This document shows, one piece after another, positions 45,195-54,563 of a stretch of DNA of 64,000 bases. The position numbers and the translations under genes were made by a program. This stretch comes from an uncultured Methylococcaceae bacterium (GTDB lineage Bacteria; Pseudomonadota; Gammaproteobacteria; Methylococcales; Methylococcaceae): NCBI GenBank assembly GCA_903859815.1, contig CAIOOA010000136.1, forward strand, positions 51,415 through 115,414. Direction: 5' to 3'. How positions within the stretch are numbered: the first letter of the stretch is position 1; the number at the start of each line of letters is the position of its first letter. The notes under the pieces were generated by a model. The model was not told the DNA's origin, made no database searches, and saw only the letters and a program-made list of their open reading frames with translations.

Positions 45195-45872
45195 CTACTT
45201 CACTATTGAAAAATAAGCCATGCCCACGTTATACATGATACGCGCCTTAGGATTTTGCCCATGGAAAACAACCCTTAATGATTCTGGCAAATAACTGTCA
45301 CTGGATTTGGCAGTGAAAACCTTTTCAACCGCTGTTAACTTTAGGGATACCCCATAAGGTTTAAACAATTCCGCAAAAGCCTGATAGGATTGAGTTTGGT
45401 TGGCAAGTTCGACAAAAAGGCCATTAAGCCCTTTTAATTTGGAATGGGGGTAGTGTTGATAATAGTCAATAAAGTCCTTGGATTGCAAGGATGCCTTGGC
45501 TATCGGTTCACACCATGACCCATTAGACTGGTCACAAAAAGAACCCCAATCTATGGATTTAAAGCTTTTTAAACCCCAGCGTTGATCGATTTCCTTTAGG
45601 ATAGCCGAATGTAGCGGTTGTTGCTGGGAAAACCCTAGCTGGCATTGTCTTCTGACCGACAAAAACCTATCCCCGCTATTTTCTTCCACGGCATTCCATT
45701 GAATGCGGCAAGTTTCTTTTTCAGCGACTAGTGCATAATCGAAACGTTTGGTTGCCCAACCGGAAGAGGTTTTGTCCAAATAAACATTAATATGTACGTC
45801 GTTTCCCGCACTAATAGGCAATGGCAGAAAAGCAATTAGTCCAAAAAAATGCTTTCCTGATATAGATTTCAC
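45195..45872 (-). CDS. Hypothetical exported protein, 225 aa
   Basis: An unrecognised protein with a likely signal peptide (HFFGLIAFLPLPISAG). The mature part has several Cys residues (ETCRIQW, RRQCQLGF, FCDQSNGSWCEP) that could form disulfides, and no further membrane segment. It looks like a soluble periplasmic or outer-membrane-associated protein. The start overlaps the stop of the HicB-like gene by four bases (ATGA), so the two are in one transcript, an unexplained pairing. Sequence character resembles that of its neighbours. No function is proposed. Confidence 0.65.
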   Translation of the reverse strand: MKSISGKHFFGLIAFLPLPISAGNDVHINVYLDKTSSGWATKRFDYALVAEKETCRIQWNAVEENSGDRFLSVRRQCQLGFSQQQPLHSAILKEIDQRWGLKSFKSIDWGSFCDQSNGSWCEPIAKASLQSKDFIDYYQHYPHSKLKGLNGLFVELANQTQSYQAFAELFKPYGVSLKLTAVEKVFTAKSSDSYLPESLRVVFHGQNPKARIMYNVGMAYFSIVK

Positions 45873-46072
45873 ACTGCTAGCTCGAAAACCCTATCATTTT
45901 CAGCAATCTCGACATTTTCCAAATCAACAGAGAGGCAAGCTTCAATAGCCTCATATAAGTTGGTCATAAGCTCTTCCATGGTCTCGCCTTGGGTAGCACA
46001 GCCTTGAATAGCCGGTACTTCTGCCCAATAACCACCTTCCTCGGCAGGATGTATGATGACTTTCAACTTCAT
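45869..46072 (-). CDS. HicB-like antitoxin-type protein (orphan)
   Basis: A 67-residue protein with the partial RNase-H fold of HicB: MKLKVIIHPAEEGGYWAEVPAIQGCATQGETMEEL followed by a helix (MTNLYEAIEACL) and a short tail. It lacks the C-terminal DNA-binding domain of long HicB proteins. No HicA-type toxin gene is on either side; instead its stop overlaps the start of a 225-residue exported protein gene. Solitary short HicB proteins are common and their role is unclear. It is one of three HicB-like genes in the window. Confidence 0.8.
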   Translation of the reverse strand: MKLKVIIHPAEEGGYWAEVPAIQGCATQGETMEELMTNLYEAIEACLSVDLENVEIAENDRVFELAV

Positions 46073-46163
46073 GTCACTACCCTCTACGATTCAGATGAAA
46101 TAGGCGAGTTACTGTGTATGCAAATAACCCGCCCTAAGCCTCATTTATTTTATCCCGAAGGGA

Positions 46164-47165
46164 TTAAATATACGCACTCTGATAGCTTTCCAACACCCGA
46201 ATGTAATTCGCACGTTCAAACGCAGCCGGATTGGCAACTTTCGCTCGGCTCATGCTGCCCCTGACTTGTTTGACGGAGGAAAAGCGCCTAGCCTCCATCC
46301 AAGCTTTCAAGCCTTCCAGCAAGGTGTTGGTGTAAGCGGGTCCATGGCGTAGTAATGAGGAAGTGGTCATTACTGCATCCGCACCTGCCAGCAAATATTT
46401 GATGACTTCATCCGGGTTTTCCACGCCTCGGGTGGCTGCCAGCGAAGCATTCAGCTTACCGTGCAAAATGGCGATCCAAAGCAAGGGCAAGCGTATCTCG
46501 CCGGCGGAACTCAAACCAAGCGACGGTTTGACTTCCAAATCTTGGATGTCAATATCGGGTTGGTAGAAGCGGTTGAACAGCACCAAGGCATCGGCCCCGG
46601 CTTCATCCAAACGCTTCGCCATATTTCCCATGGCACTGAAGAAAGGGCTGAGTTTGAGCGCAACGGGAATGCTGACAGTCGATTTGACTGCTTTCAGAAT
46701 ATCGATGTAACGCTGTTCCAATTCGTCGCTGGTCGCATCCAGATCGGGTTCGACCGAGTAGATATTCAGCTCAAGCCCATCAGCACCCGCTTGCTGCATC
46801 TGCTTGGCATAGTCGATCCAGCCGTCTCCAGTCACACAGTTCAAACTGGCAATAATCGGCACATCGATTGCTTCCGAAGCATCATGCAACAACTCAAGAT
46901 AGCTTTCCGGGCCAACCTGATACTCATCGACATCAGGAAAATAGCTGAGTGATTCGGCAAAACTTTGCGTACCCGATTCCATCAGGTGCGAGAATGCGTC
47001 ATTTTCGTGCCGAATCTGTTCTTCAAATAGCGAAAACATCACAACGGCTGCGGAACCGCCATCTTCCAAGCGTTTAATCCCGTCTAAGGTACCCGACAAG
47101 GGTGAAGCCGATGCAATGATGGGATGTTGCAGTGTAAGCCCCATATAATTGGTTGTTAAATCCAT
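46164..47165 (-). CDS. Dihydroorotate dehydrogenase-like FMN protein
   Basis: A 333-residue TIM-barrel flavoprotein of the class 1 DHOD type: MDLTTNYMGLTLQHPIIASASPLSG, IIASLNCVTGDGW, GADGLELNIYSVEPD, VALKLSPFFSAM and GADALVLFNRF. The ending (GADAVMTTSSLLRHGPAY) departs from true PyrD. Proteins of this kind, placed beside nifJ and a GltD-like gene, are usually annotated DHOD-like, and true PyrD activity is doubtful. The ATG at 47165 lies four bases after the nifJ stop, so it is the third gene of that operon. A role linked to reduced ferredoxin is an inference from the neighbours. Confidence 0.8.
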   Translation of the reverse strand: MDLTTNYMGLTLQHPIIASASPLSGTLDGIKRLEDGGSAAVVMFSLFEEQIRHENDAFSHLMESGTQSFAESLSYFPDVDEYQVGPESYLELLHDASEAIDVPIIASLNCVTGDGWIDYAKQMQQAGADGLELNIYSVEPDLDATSDELEQRYIDILKAVKSTVSIPVALKLSPFFSAMGNMAKRLDEAGADALVLFNRFYQPDIDIQDLEVKPSLGLSSAGEIRLPLLWIAILHGKLNASLAATRGVENPDEVIKYLLAGADAVMTTSSLLRHGPAYTNTLLEGLKAWMEARRFSSVKQVRGSMSRAKVANPAAFERANYIRVLESYQSAYI

Positions 47166-47169
47166 AGCA

Positions 47170-50100
47170 TTAAGACCCCTGCTTTTTCGTTGTTTGTTTG
47201 ACACTTGCGTCAGGATGGAAACGCGCACCGCTTCCGCTTGCCATTTCCTCGTAGATTTCCCATTTTTGGTTGACCACCTTTTGGGCGAGAGCCATCAATT
47301 GCTCGCTTTCTACCGGATGGCTGCGCGAGAGCATTTTGTAGCGCAGTTCGTTGAAGGCGTAATCCTTGAGCTTGATGGTCGGGCGTGGTGAATCGAGAAC
47401 AAATGGATTTTTGTCTGACTCACGCAGGGCCGGGTTGTAGCGGATCAGCGGCCAATGTCCACTCGCCACCGCCAAATCCTGCTGTTTCAAGCCATGCTCC
47501 ATATTGATGCCGTGGGCTATGCAATGACTGTAAGCCAAAACCAAGGACGGACCCGGATAGGCTTCGGCTTCTCTAAGTGCCAACAAGGTTTGTTGTGCAT
47601 TGGCGCCCATGGCAATTCTGGCGACATAAACGCTGCCGTAAGAAATGGCTTGCAAGGCAAGGTCTTTTTTTGCCAAGGGTTTGCCGCCAGCGGCAAATTT
47701 GGCGACCGCGCCCATGGGGGTGGATTTGGACATTTGCCCACCGGTGTTGGAATAAACCTCGGTATCTAATACCAAGATGTTGATATTCCTGCCACTCGCC
47801 AATACATGATCCACGCCGGACGAACCAATGTCATAAGCCCATCCGTCACCGCCCATGATCCAGATGCTACGACGGACGAGGTGATCGACCACTGACAGCA
47901 GGTCTTTGGCTTTTTCAGTGTCCAGTTGAATTAAGGCCGCTTTCAACTCGGCTACCCGGATTCGTTGTTGGCGAATTTGCGACTCGGTGATTTGCGTTGC
48001 TTCCAGAATGTCGTCTATCAGTGCTGGATTGATTTCACCTTTCAGTTCCAAGGCCAGTTGATTGGCTAATTCGGTATGTTTATCCACAGACAAGCGGAAA
48101 CCCAAGCCAAACTCGGCATTGTCTTCGAATAAGGAGTTCGACCATGCGGGTCCCCGACCCTCTGCATTTTTGGTCCAAGGCGTGGTCGGTAGATTGCCGC
48201 CATAAATGGAAGAACAACCTGTCGCATTCGCCATGATTAAGCGGTCGCCAAACAACTGCGACAACAGCCTGACGTAAGGCGTTTCGCCACAACCCGCACA
48301 GGCACCGGAGAATTCAAACAATGGTTCCAAGAACTGGGCTCCGCGCACCGAGGAGAAATCCACCTTGGAACGGTCATTGAAGGGAATGCCTTCAAAGAAA
48401 CCAATATTGGTGCGTTCCTGCTGAAGGATAGGCTCCTTGGGCTTCATGTTTATCGCCTTGACCCCGCTTTGTTGCAGACTCTTGGCTGGGCATACTTCGA
48501 CGCACAAACTGCAACCGGTGCAATCTTCAGCATAGACCTGCAAGGTGTAGCGGATGTCGGGAAAACCTCGGGCATTGATTTGGGCGGATTTGAAGTTCTC
48601 GGGGGCGTTGTTTAAACGCGATTCAGGATAGAACTTGGAGCGAATCACCCCGTGCGGACAGACAAAGCTACAATTGCCGCACTGTATGCAAATATCCGGT
48701 TCCCATACCGGAACGAAGGCCGATATATTGCGCTTTTCCCATTGCGTCGTGCCGCTGGGATAAGTGCCGTCGATGGGCATCGCGGACACTGGCAATTGGT
48801 CGCCTTTGCCGGCCATCATCATCGCCGTCACGTTTTGCACAAATTCGGGGGCTTGTGAAGGTACGATAGGTGGTATGTCGATTAAGCCATTGGCTTCCTT
48901 CGGCAAGTCGATTTTATAAAGCTTCGCCAGCGTTTGGTCTACCGCGACATAGTTCTTCTTGACGACATCTTCACCCTTTTTACCATAGGTTTTTTTGATC
49001 GATTCTTTGATCTTGCCAATGGCTTCTTCCCTTGGGAGTACACCTGAAATCGCAAAAAAGCAGGTCTGCATGATGGTATTGGTGCGGTTGCCCATGCCGG
49101 TTTCCAAAGCCACCTTCGACGCATCAATCACATAAAACTGGATGTCTTTGTCGATGAGGCTTTGCTGCAAACTACGGGGCAGCTTATCCCATACTTCTTC
49201 CGGGCCGTAAGGACTATTCAGCAGGAAAGTTGCGCCTTGACGAGCGTTTTCCAACACATCGATTTTTTCGGCGAAAACAAATTGATGGCAACCGATAAAG
49301 CTGGCTGAATGGATCAAATAAGGCGAATTGATCGGGTTTGGCCCAAACCGCACATGCGAGACCGTGCGCGATCCGGATTTTTTCGAGTCATAGACAAAAT
49401 AACCTTGCGCATGGAGCGGGGTCGATTCGCCAATGATCTTGATGCTGTTCTTGTTGGCCCCAACCGTGCCATCGGCACCGAGTCCGATAAACAAGGCGCG
49501 GACTACCTCATCCGGTTCGATGTCAAAAGAGGGATCGTAATCCAAGCTGGAGTGCGAGACATCATCATTAATGCCAACCGTGAAATGGTTTTTTGGCTGG
49601 TCTTTCTTGAGTTCATCCAGCACGGCTTTCGCCATCGCGGGGGTAAATTCCTTGGACGATAGGCCGTAACGACCTCCGGTGATACGCGGAATGGTGGCTG
49701 TGGGCAAAGTTCCGCTCGCGTAGGCTTCCGCCAATACCGTCACCACATCGCCATATAAGGGTTCGCCAGTGGAACCCGGGGCTTTGATGCGATCCAGCAC
49801 GGCGATTGATTTCACAGTGGAGGGGATGACCTTGATGAAATGTTCGGCGGAAAATGGCAAACAGAGGCGAACATTGATGACGCCGACCTTTTCACCCTGT
49901 TTGTTCAAATAGTTGACCGTCTCAATCAAGGTTTGAGCCGCTGAACCAATGATGACCACTACCCGTTCGGCTTCAGGATGACCGTAATAGTCGAATAGTC
50001 GATATTTTCTACCCGTCAATTCGGCAAATGCGTCCATCTTTTGTTGAACGATGGATGGCAGACGCACATAAAACGGGTTAACTGTTTCACGCGCTTGGAA

Positions 50101-50778
50101 ATAAACATCGGGGTTTTGCGCCGTGCCACGAATGAATGGATTGTCCGGGCTTAAACCTCTACCGCGATGGGCGCGAACCTGTTCAGCATCAATCATCGCC
50201 CGAATATCCTCATCGGGAATCAGCGAGAGTTTGTTGACTTCATGCGAGGTGCGGAAACCGTCGAAAAAGTGGATAAAGGGGATGCGGCCTTCCAAACTGG
50301 CGGCTTGGGCCATCAAAGCCATGTCATGACCTTCCTGTACCGTGCTGGATGCCAGTTGGGCGAATCCAGTATGGCGCACGGCGGCTACATCGGAATGGTC
50401 GCCGAAAATCGACAAACCCTGCGCGGCTAAGGATCGTGCGGCAACATGCAAGACTGCCGAAGTCAATTCCCCAGCCATTTTGTACATGTTCGGGATCATC
50501 AACAACAGCCCTTGAGAAGCCGTGAAGGTCGTCGTCAGCGCACCGGTTTGGAGAGCGCCGTGGACTGTGCCAGCGGCACCGCCTTCACTTTGCATTTCAA
50601 CGACGAGGGGGATGTTACCCCAGATATTGGTTTTCCCCTCGGATGCCCATTGATCGGCCAATTCGGCCATGGTGGAGGAGGGGGTGATAGGATAAATGGC
50701 GCATACTTCGTTGACGCGATAGGCGATATACGCCACGGCTTCATTGCCTTCGAGCGTCGTAACCTGTGACGGTTTCAT
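47170..50778 (-). CDS. nifJ: NifJ, pyruvate:ferredoxin (flavodoxin) oxidoreductase
   Basis: A 1202-residue single-chain enzyme of usual length. The N-terminal pyrimidine-binding domain is seen in AYRVNEVCAIYPITPSS, the CoA/transketolase-like domain follows, then two ferredoxin motifs (CIQCGNCSFVCPHG and CTGCSLCVEVCPAK), the cluster-binding SGACAGCGETPY, and the TPP domain (MGGDGWAYDIGSSGVDHVLASG, DTEVYSNTGGQMS). It oxidises pyruvate to acetyl-CoA and CO2 and reduces ferredoxin or flavodoxin, reversible in some organisms. It is oxygen-sensitive in many cases, so it points to a microaerobic or anaerobic mode of life. It is flanked by a GltD-like gene (3 bases upstream) and a DHOD-like gene (4 bases downstream). 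Confidence 0.96.
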   Translation of the reverse strand: MKPSQVTTLEGNEAVAYIAYRVNEVCAIYPITPSSTMAELADQWASEGKTNIWGNIPLVVEMQSEGGAAGTVHGALQTGALTTTFTASQGLLLMIPNMYKMAGELTSAVLHVAARSLAAQGLSIFGDHSDVAAVRHTGFAQLASSTVQEGHDMALMAQAASLEGRIPFIHFFDGFRTSHEVNKLSLIPDEDIRAMIDAEQVRAHRGRGLSPDNPFIRGTAQNPDVYFQARETVNPFYVRLPSIVQQKMDAFAELTGRKYRLFDYYGHPEAERVVVIIGSAAQTLIETVNYLNKQGEKVGVINVRLCLPFSAEHFIKVIPSTVKSIAVLDRIKAPGSTGEPLYGDVVTVLAEAYASGTLPTATIPRITGGRYGLSSKEFTPAMAKAVLDELKKDQPKNHFTVGINDDVSHSSLDYDPSFDIEPDEVVRALFIGLGADGTVGANKNSIKIIGESTPLHAQGYFVYDSKKSGSRTVSHVRFGPNPINSPYLIHSASFIGCHQFVFAEKIDVLENARQGATFLLNSPYGPEEVWDKLPRSLQQSLIDKDIQFYVIDASKVALETGMGNRTNTIMQTCFFAISGVLPREEAIGKIKESIKKTYGKKGEDVVKKNYVAVDQTLAKLYKIDLPKEANGLIDIPPIVPSQAPEFVQNVTAMMMAGKGDQLPVSAMPIDGTYPSGTTQWEKRNISAFVPVWEPDICIQCGNCSFVCPHGVIRSKFYPESRLNNAPENFKSAQINARGFPDIRYTLQVYAEDCTGCSLCVEVCPAKSLQQSGVKAINMKPKEPILQQERTNIGFFEGIPFNDRSKVDFSSVRGAQFLEPLFEFSGACAGCGETPYVRLLSQLFGDRLIMANATGCSSIYGGNLPTTPWTKNAEGRGPAWSNSLFEDNAEFGLGFRLSVDKHTELANQLALELKGEINPALIDDILEATQITESQIRQQRIRVAELKAALIQLDTEKAKDLLSVVDHLVRRSIWIMGGDGWAYDIGSSGVDHVLASGRNINILVLDTEVYSNTGGQMSKSTPMGAVAKFAAGGKPLAKKDLALQAISYGSVYVARIAMGANAQQTLLALREAEAYPGPSLVLAYSHCIAHGINMEHGLKQQDLAVASGHWPLIRYNPALRESDKNPFVLDSPRPTIKLKDYAFNELRYKMLSRSHPVESEQLMALAQKVVNQKWEIYEEMASGSGARFHPDASVKQTTKKQGS

Positions 50779-50781
50779 GGA

Positions 50782-52422
50782 TTACACTCCTGGTTCAGGA
50801 TTCATTTCAATGGCATGGCAAGGACACTGCTCAAAACACACGGCACAACCGGTGCAGAGGTCATAATCATAGCGGTAACGCTTGCCAGGGCCTAATTTGA
50901 TGATGGCATGTTCGGGACAAGTGCCAAAGCAACCGTCACACTCAAAACAGTTGCCGCATGAGAAACAACGCTTGGCTTCATACAAGGCTGCGTCTTCGCC
51001 CAAGCCTTTGACCACTTCGTCAAAGCCAAAGGATCGCTTGTCCACTTCTATGGAGTCTTGGACTCTTTGCTTGGCCTCGGTGTCATACCAGATATGCAGC
51101 TTTTCAAACCCGACGATATCGTGTTTAGGGGGTTTGACATATTGCCCATGGTTGAGAAAAGCATCAATGTGACGGGCCGCTTTTTTACCATGCCCCACGG
51201 CTACGGTCACGGTTCTTTCGCTAGGAACCATGTCCCCGCCTGCGAAAATGCCTGGATGTCCGGTCATCATATTGGTATCGACCATCACCGTGCCGTCGCG
51301 CTTGAACTCAATCCCTTCAATGTTATGTAAGAATCCGGTGTCGGTGTCTTGGCCTAAAGCAAGGATCAAAGCATCCGCTTCCAAAGTCTCGAATTCCCCA
51401 GTCGGTTCAGGATAACCTTCTGCGTTGATTTTCATGACTTCAACTTGGATGTGGGTCTGATCGATTTCCTTAATGGTGCGTAGCCAATTGATCTTGACCC
51501 CTTCCTCCATTGCCTCGTCCGCCTCAAACGAGTGGGCGGGCATGTGGTCGCGATCACGCCGGTAGATAATTAAGGCTTCCTCCGCACCTAGGCGCTTGGC
51601 GGTGCGCGCAGCATCCATCGCCGTGTTGCCACCGCCATAGATGGCGACCCGGCGACCTAGCAAGGGCGCTTGCCCTGATGCCGCTTGCCGCAAAAAACTG
51701 ACCGCGTCCAAAATCTTACCCGCATCCCGTGCCGGAATATCCACCCGCTTGCTAATGTGAGCGCCGATGGCAACGAACACGGCATCGAATTTGCCGGCTT
51801 GCTTTTCCGCCAAAATGTCTTGAACTTTCCGATTCAGTACAATTTTGACACCCATGTCTTCGATGCGGCGGATTTCATTTTCCAATTCATGGCGTGGCAG
51901 GCGATAAGCCGGAATGCCGAAATGCATCATGCCTCCCGCCATCGGGCCGGCCTCATGAATTTCCACGGCATGGCCTAAGCGAGCCAGATGATAGGCGGCG
52001 GACAAACCGCTAGGCCCGCCCCCGACCACCAAGACTCGCTTTCCGCTAGGAGGTGCGTCAATTTTCACCTTCCAGCCTTGCAACAAGGCCTGGTCACCTA
52101 GGAAACGCTCCACGGCGTGAATACTGACTGAACTGTCCACTTCCTTGCGGTTACAGCTTCCTTCACAGGGATGGTAGCAAACCCGTCCGTGGACGGCAGG
52201 CAGAGGATTATCCTTCATGATCGTCTGCCAAGCACGTTCATAGTGGCCCGCTTGGACAAGCGCAAGCCAAGCCTGGATATTTTCACCAGCCGGACAGGCG
52301 TTATTGCAAGGGGGAAGTAAATTTTGATAGACCGGACGTTGGGTGCGGACAGGGCCGGTTCCCTTGCCGTGTTGTACCAAATCCGCAGGACGTGTTTTAT
52401 CGCTGGGCTTGGGACTAATCAT
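50782..52422 (-). CDS. GltD-like NAD(P)H-dependent flavoprotein with ferredoxin domain
   Basis: A 546-residue protein. The N-terminal Fer4_20-type domain carries CNNACPAGENI and CYHPCEGSCNR; a FAD-binding motif VLVVGGGPSGLSAAYHL and an NADPH motif RVAIYGGGNTAMDAART follow; the C-terminus has two Cys clusters (CGNCFECDGCFGTCPEHA and CTGCAVCFEQCPCHA). This is the architecture of GltD and NfnB-like subunits. With nifJ three bases downstream and no gltB nearby, it most likely exchanges electrons between NAD(P)H and the ferredoxin used by NifJ. That function is inferred from the neighbours and not proven. Confidence 0.85.
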   Translation of the reverse strand: MISPKPSDKTRPADLVQHGKGTGPVRTQRPVYQNLLPPCNNACPAGENIQAWLALVQAGHYERAWQTIMKDNPLPAVHGRVCYHPCEGSCNRKEVDSSVSIHAVERFLGDQALLQGWKVKIDAPPSGKRVLVVGGGPSGLSAAYHLARLGHAVEIHEAGPMAGGMMHFGIPAYRLPRHELENEIRRIEDMGVKIVLNRKVQDILAEKQAGKFDAVFVAIGAHISKRVDIPARDAGKILDAVSFLRQAASGQAPLLGRRVAIYGGGNTAMDAARTAKRLGAEEALIIYRRDRDHMPAHSFEADEAMEEGVKINWLRTIKEIDQTHIQVEVMKINAEGYPEPTGEFETLEADALILALGQDTDTGFLHNIEGIEFKRDGTVMVDTNMMTGHPGIFAGGDMVPSERTVTVAVGHGKKAARHIDAFLNHGQYVKPPKHDIVGFEKLHIWYDTEAKQRVQDSIEVDKRSFGFDEVVKGLGEDAALYEAKRCFSCGNCFECDGCFGTCPEHAIIKLGPGKRYRYDYDLCTGCAVCFEQCPCHAIEMNPEPGV

Positions 52423-52912
52423 TAGATTTCTCCATAGTAAGCTGAGTTTGAGATGGATTATAAAGTGCCTTGGTTAAGCCACTGTTTAAATCTATTTGCA
52501 TTTTGAATAAGGGGATAAAGGTAGTGCAGATTCAAGTACCCCATAGCCATATCTATGCTGTGGGATACTGATAGAATATCCCAAGGGCAAGGCAATAGCT
52601 TAATGCAGGGGAAGCTAAACATAGCGCCGTGGTTTACACATAGTGTCAGAATTGCCCATGCCAACTCGGAATTGTAGACAATGAGCGATTACGATTTTTG
52701 AAGCGTAGCATACGTCTAATGCAGATTGAAAACTAGAGTCTATTGCCGACAAGACCATGGACAGAGCGGATTAACTTTGTGTTCTCATCCAATACTTGCA
52801 ACTTATTCAAGAGCATAGCTTCACAAATGTGGCTGTCGCATCCTTCCGGTGAATTGACTGTTTGTCGTTGACAAAGTGAATCCTTCATCGGCAAACCAAA
52901 GTTGTGCAATCT
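52423..52912. other. Non-coding region upstream of the GltD-nifJ operon
   Basis: About 490 bases without a supported gene. The operon promoter should be here, but no clear element is visible. A 68-codon frame on the minus strand (52458-52664) has no recognisable features and I do not call it. Confidence 0.4.
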
Positions 52913-53206
52913 GGAGTATCAAAGCTTGCTTTGACAGGCAAGGCAAGCTTCGCCAGCAATTCTCATTTTGGCGTGGAAGTGGGTCATTCCGGCATGGACT
53001 GCCGGAATCCAGTGCCATGGACGGTATCGGGTCGGCTGCGTAAGTGTTTGATTAAGCGCTGTGAGTGAACCCAAGTTTCACGTCCATGTGACTGGATTCC
53101 TGCTTCCCGGCAGGAATGACGGGTTATACATCAACGCTTTGCCTCATAATGAGAATTGCTGAAGCTTTGCTCCAAGGGAGCAAGGCAAAACCTGCCTTGA
53201 CACTCC
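52913..53206. repeat. MITE-like element with imperfect terminal inverted repeats
   Basis: The left end (GGAGTATCAAAGC ... AAGCTTCGCCAGCAATTCTCATT) and the right end (AATGAGAATTGCTGAAGCTT ... CTTGACACTCC) are imperfect inverted repeats of about 60 bases. Inside lie two further hairpins, GTCATTCCGGCAT and the GATTCCTGCTTCCCGGCAGGAATGAC type. Bases 53098-53157 occur again, in reverse orientation and identical over 60 bases, at 63860-63919. The left tip contains the same TCAAAGCTTGCTTTGAC core as the array at 8223. No transposase is encoded, so it would be a non-autonomous element. Confidence 0.75.
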
Positions 53207-53241
53207 TAATTTGAAAATCCTCGATTACTCAACACTTAAGT

Positions 53242-54441
53242 TCACGAAGCTTTTAACCTTGGGGCCAGCAGAATTGGCACGTACTGGGACAGGAACAAGC
53301 CATAAGCACCCATCCACAAGGCTATCGACAAGGTCATCCAGCCACCAATTCCCGGCTGAGCGATCACTCTACTCAATGCCCCCAGGTTAATCAACACAAA
53401 CGCCAAAGTCATCAACGGAAAGCTTTGCAATGGTCGTCCGGTGTGGCCTAGCGCCACCCGCGCAGCCACGCCGAGGATCAAGCTGCCAACGGCCCCATAG
53501 GTCAATGCATGAATGCCACTTTCCCACAGGCTGGGTTTGCCGAGGATGGCGATGCTCAGCAATAAGAATCCGACCGGAATCCAAGCGTAGCCCAAGTGCA
53601 GCACCCAGAGCAGGGGTTCCCGGCCTACCCGCCAGCCTTGCCAACGGGCCAAGCGGTAAGCTTGGGCGAATGCGGCAAACAAGCCTAAAATCCCGGTGAC
53701 ACTGGAGTTAGGCCATAATACAAAACCGAACCCAAACAATGCGGTCAGCGCGATTGCGGCGGAATCGATACGGTCAAACGCTGGTATGACCGCAGAAGAT
53801 TCCGGGCAATTCGAACGTAGCCAATTTTGCGAAAAAGCCGGTATTATCCGCCCACCCACCATGATAATCATGCCCAACACAAGGAATAAGCCCAAGCGCA
53901 GACACTTATCCTGCAAGTCAACGCTACCGCCAGCATTGATGAAAAACACCCCTTCCACCAATAAAAAGACCGTCAACAACAGCAACGCCTTATAATTGCG
54001 TTCGTTTTTGGCGGCTATCACTTCCCCGCTCATCAGCGCCAAAAGTCCGCCCCAAAACATCAAGCTAGACATCCCCCAAATGAGCCAGCCGAATGAACCC
54101 GGCAAAAACCCTCCCAATCGTGCCAATACCCAAACAGCGCTCATCGCCATCAGCGTCGCCCCGCTAACGGGGGGTCGTTTAGTCCATGTGGCAACGGCGG
54201 TCAATAGAAATCCAGCGATAGCCCCGCCGGCAAAGCCAAAAATCATTTCATGCCCGTGGCGCACCCTAGGTGTTATGCCTTCGGGCCAGACAATCACACC
54301 ACTCAGATAAAACGCCCATGCCAACAGCATCAGCAGTGCATAGACACCGATCAATAGGAAAAAAGGGCGGAAGGCATAGCTAAACACGACATCAACATAG
54401 TTGACCTCGGCTGGATCAGACTGCAATTCAGGATTAGGCAT
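53242..54441 (-). CDS. nnrS: NnrS family haem/copper membrane protein
   Basis: A 399-residue protein with about twelve hydrophobic helices. The NnrS features are FSYAFRPFFLLIGVYALL at the N-terminus, RVRHGHEMIFGFAGGAIAGFLLTAVATWT, GGRIIPAFSQNWLR, HALTYGAVGSLILGVAARVALGHTGRPL, with conserved His residues in several helices. NnrS is induced in response to nitric oxide in denitrifiers and protects from nitrosative stress. The ATG at 54441 is preferred over 54516 since the earlier 25 residues have no family counterpart. With the H-NOX pair at 35.5 kb this suggests NO exposure. Confidence 0.9.
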   Translation of the reverse strand: MPNPELQSDPAEVNYVDVVFSYAFRPFFLLIGVYALLMLLAWAFYLSGVIVWPEGITPRVRHGHEMIFGFAGGAIAGFLLTAVATWTKRPPVSGATLMAMSAVWVLARLGGFLPGSFGWLIWGMSSLMFWGGLLALMSGEVIAAKNERNYKALLLLTVFLLVEGVFFINAGGSVDLQDKCLRLGLFLVLGMIIMVGGRIIPAFSQNWLRSNCPESSAVIPAFDRIDSAAIALTALFGFGFVLWPNSSVTGILGLFAAFAQAYRLARWQGWRVGREPLLWVLHLGYAWIPVGFLLLSIAILGKPSLWESGIHALTYGAVGSLILGVAARVALGHTGRPLQSFPLMTLAFVLINLGALSRVIAQPGIGGWMTLSIALWMGAYGLFLSQYVPILLAPRLKAS

Positions 54442-54563
54442 GGGATGACGGTCTCTGCGTGTGACAAAAACACAATGTATCACGAATAAATGACGGGTAG
54501 CAGAGGTAGGCAGCAATCCTCCGGTATTATCATATTGATAGCCAAATTTGAGGAATTACGACT

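Noticed and set aside
52458..53018. Two minus-strand small frames upstream of the GltD-like gene
   Set aside because: They lack ribosome-binding sites and recognisable features, and the second lies partly within the MITE-like repeat.
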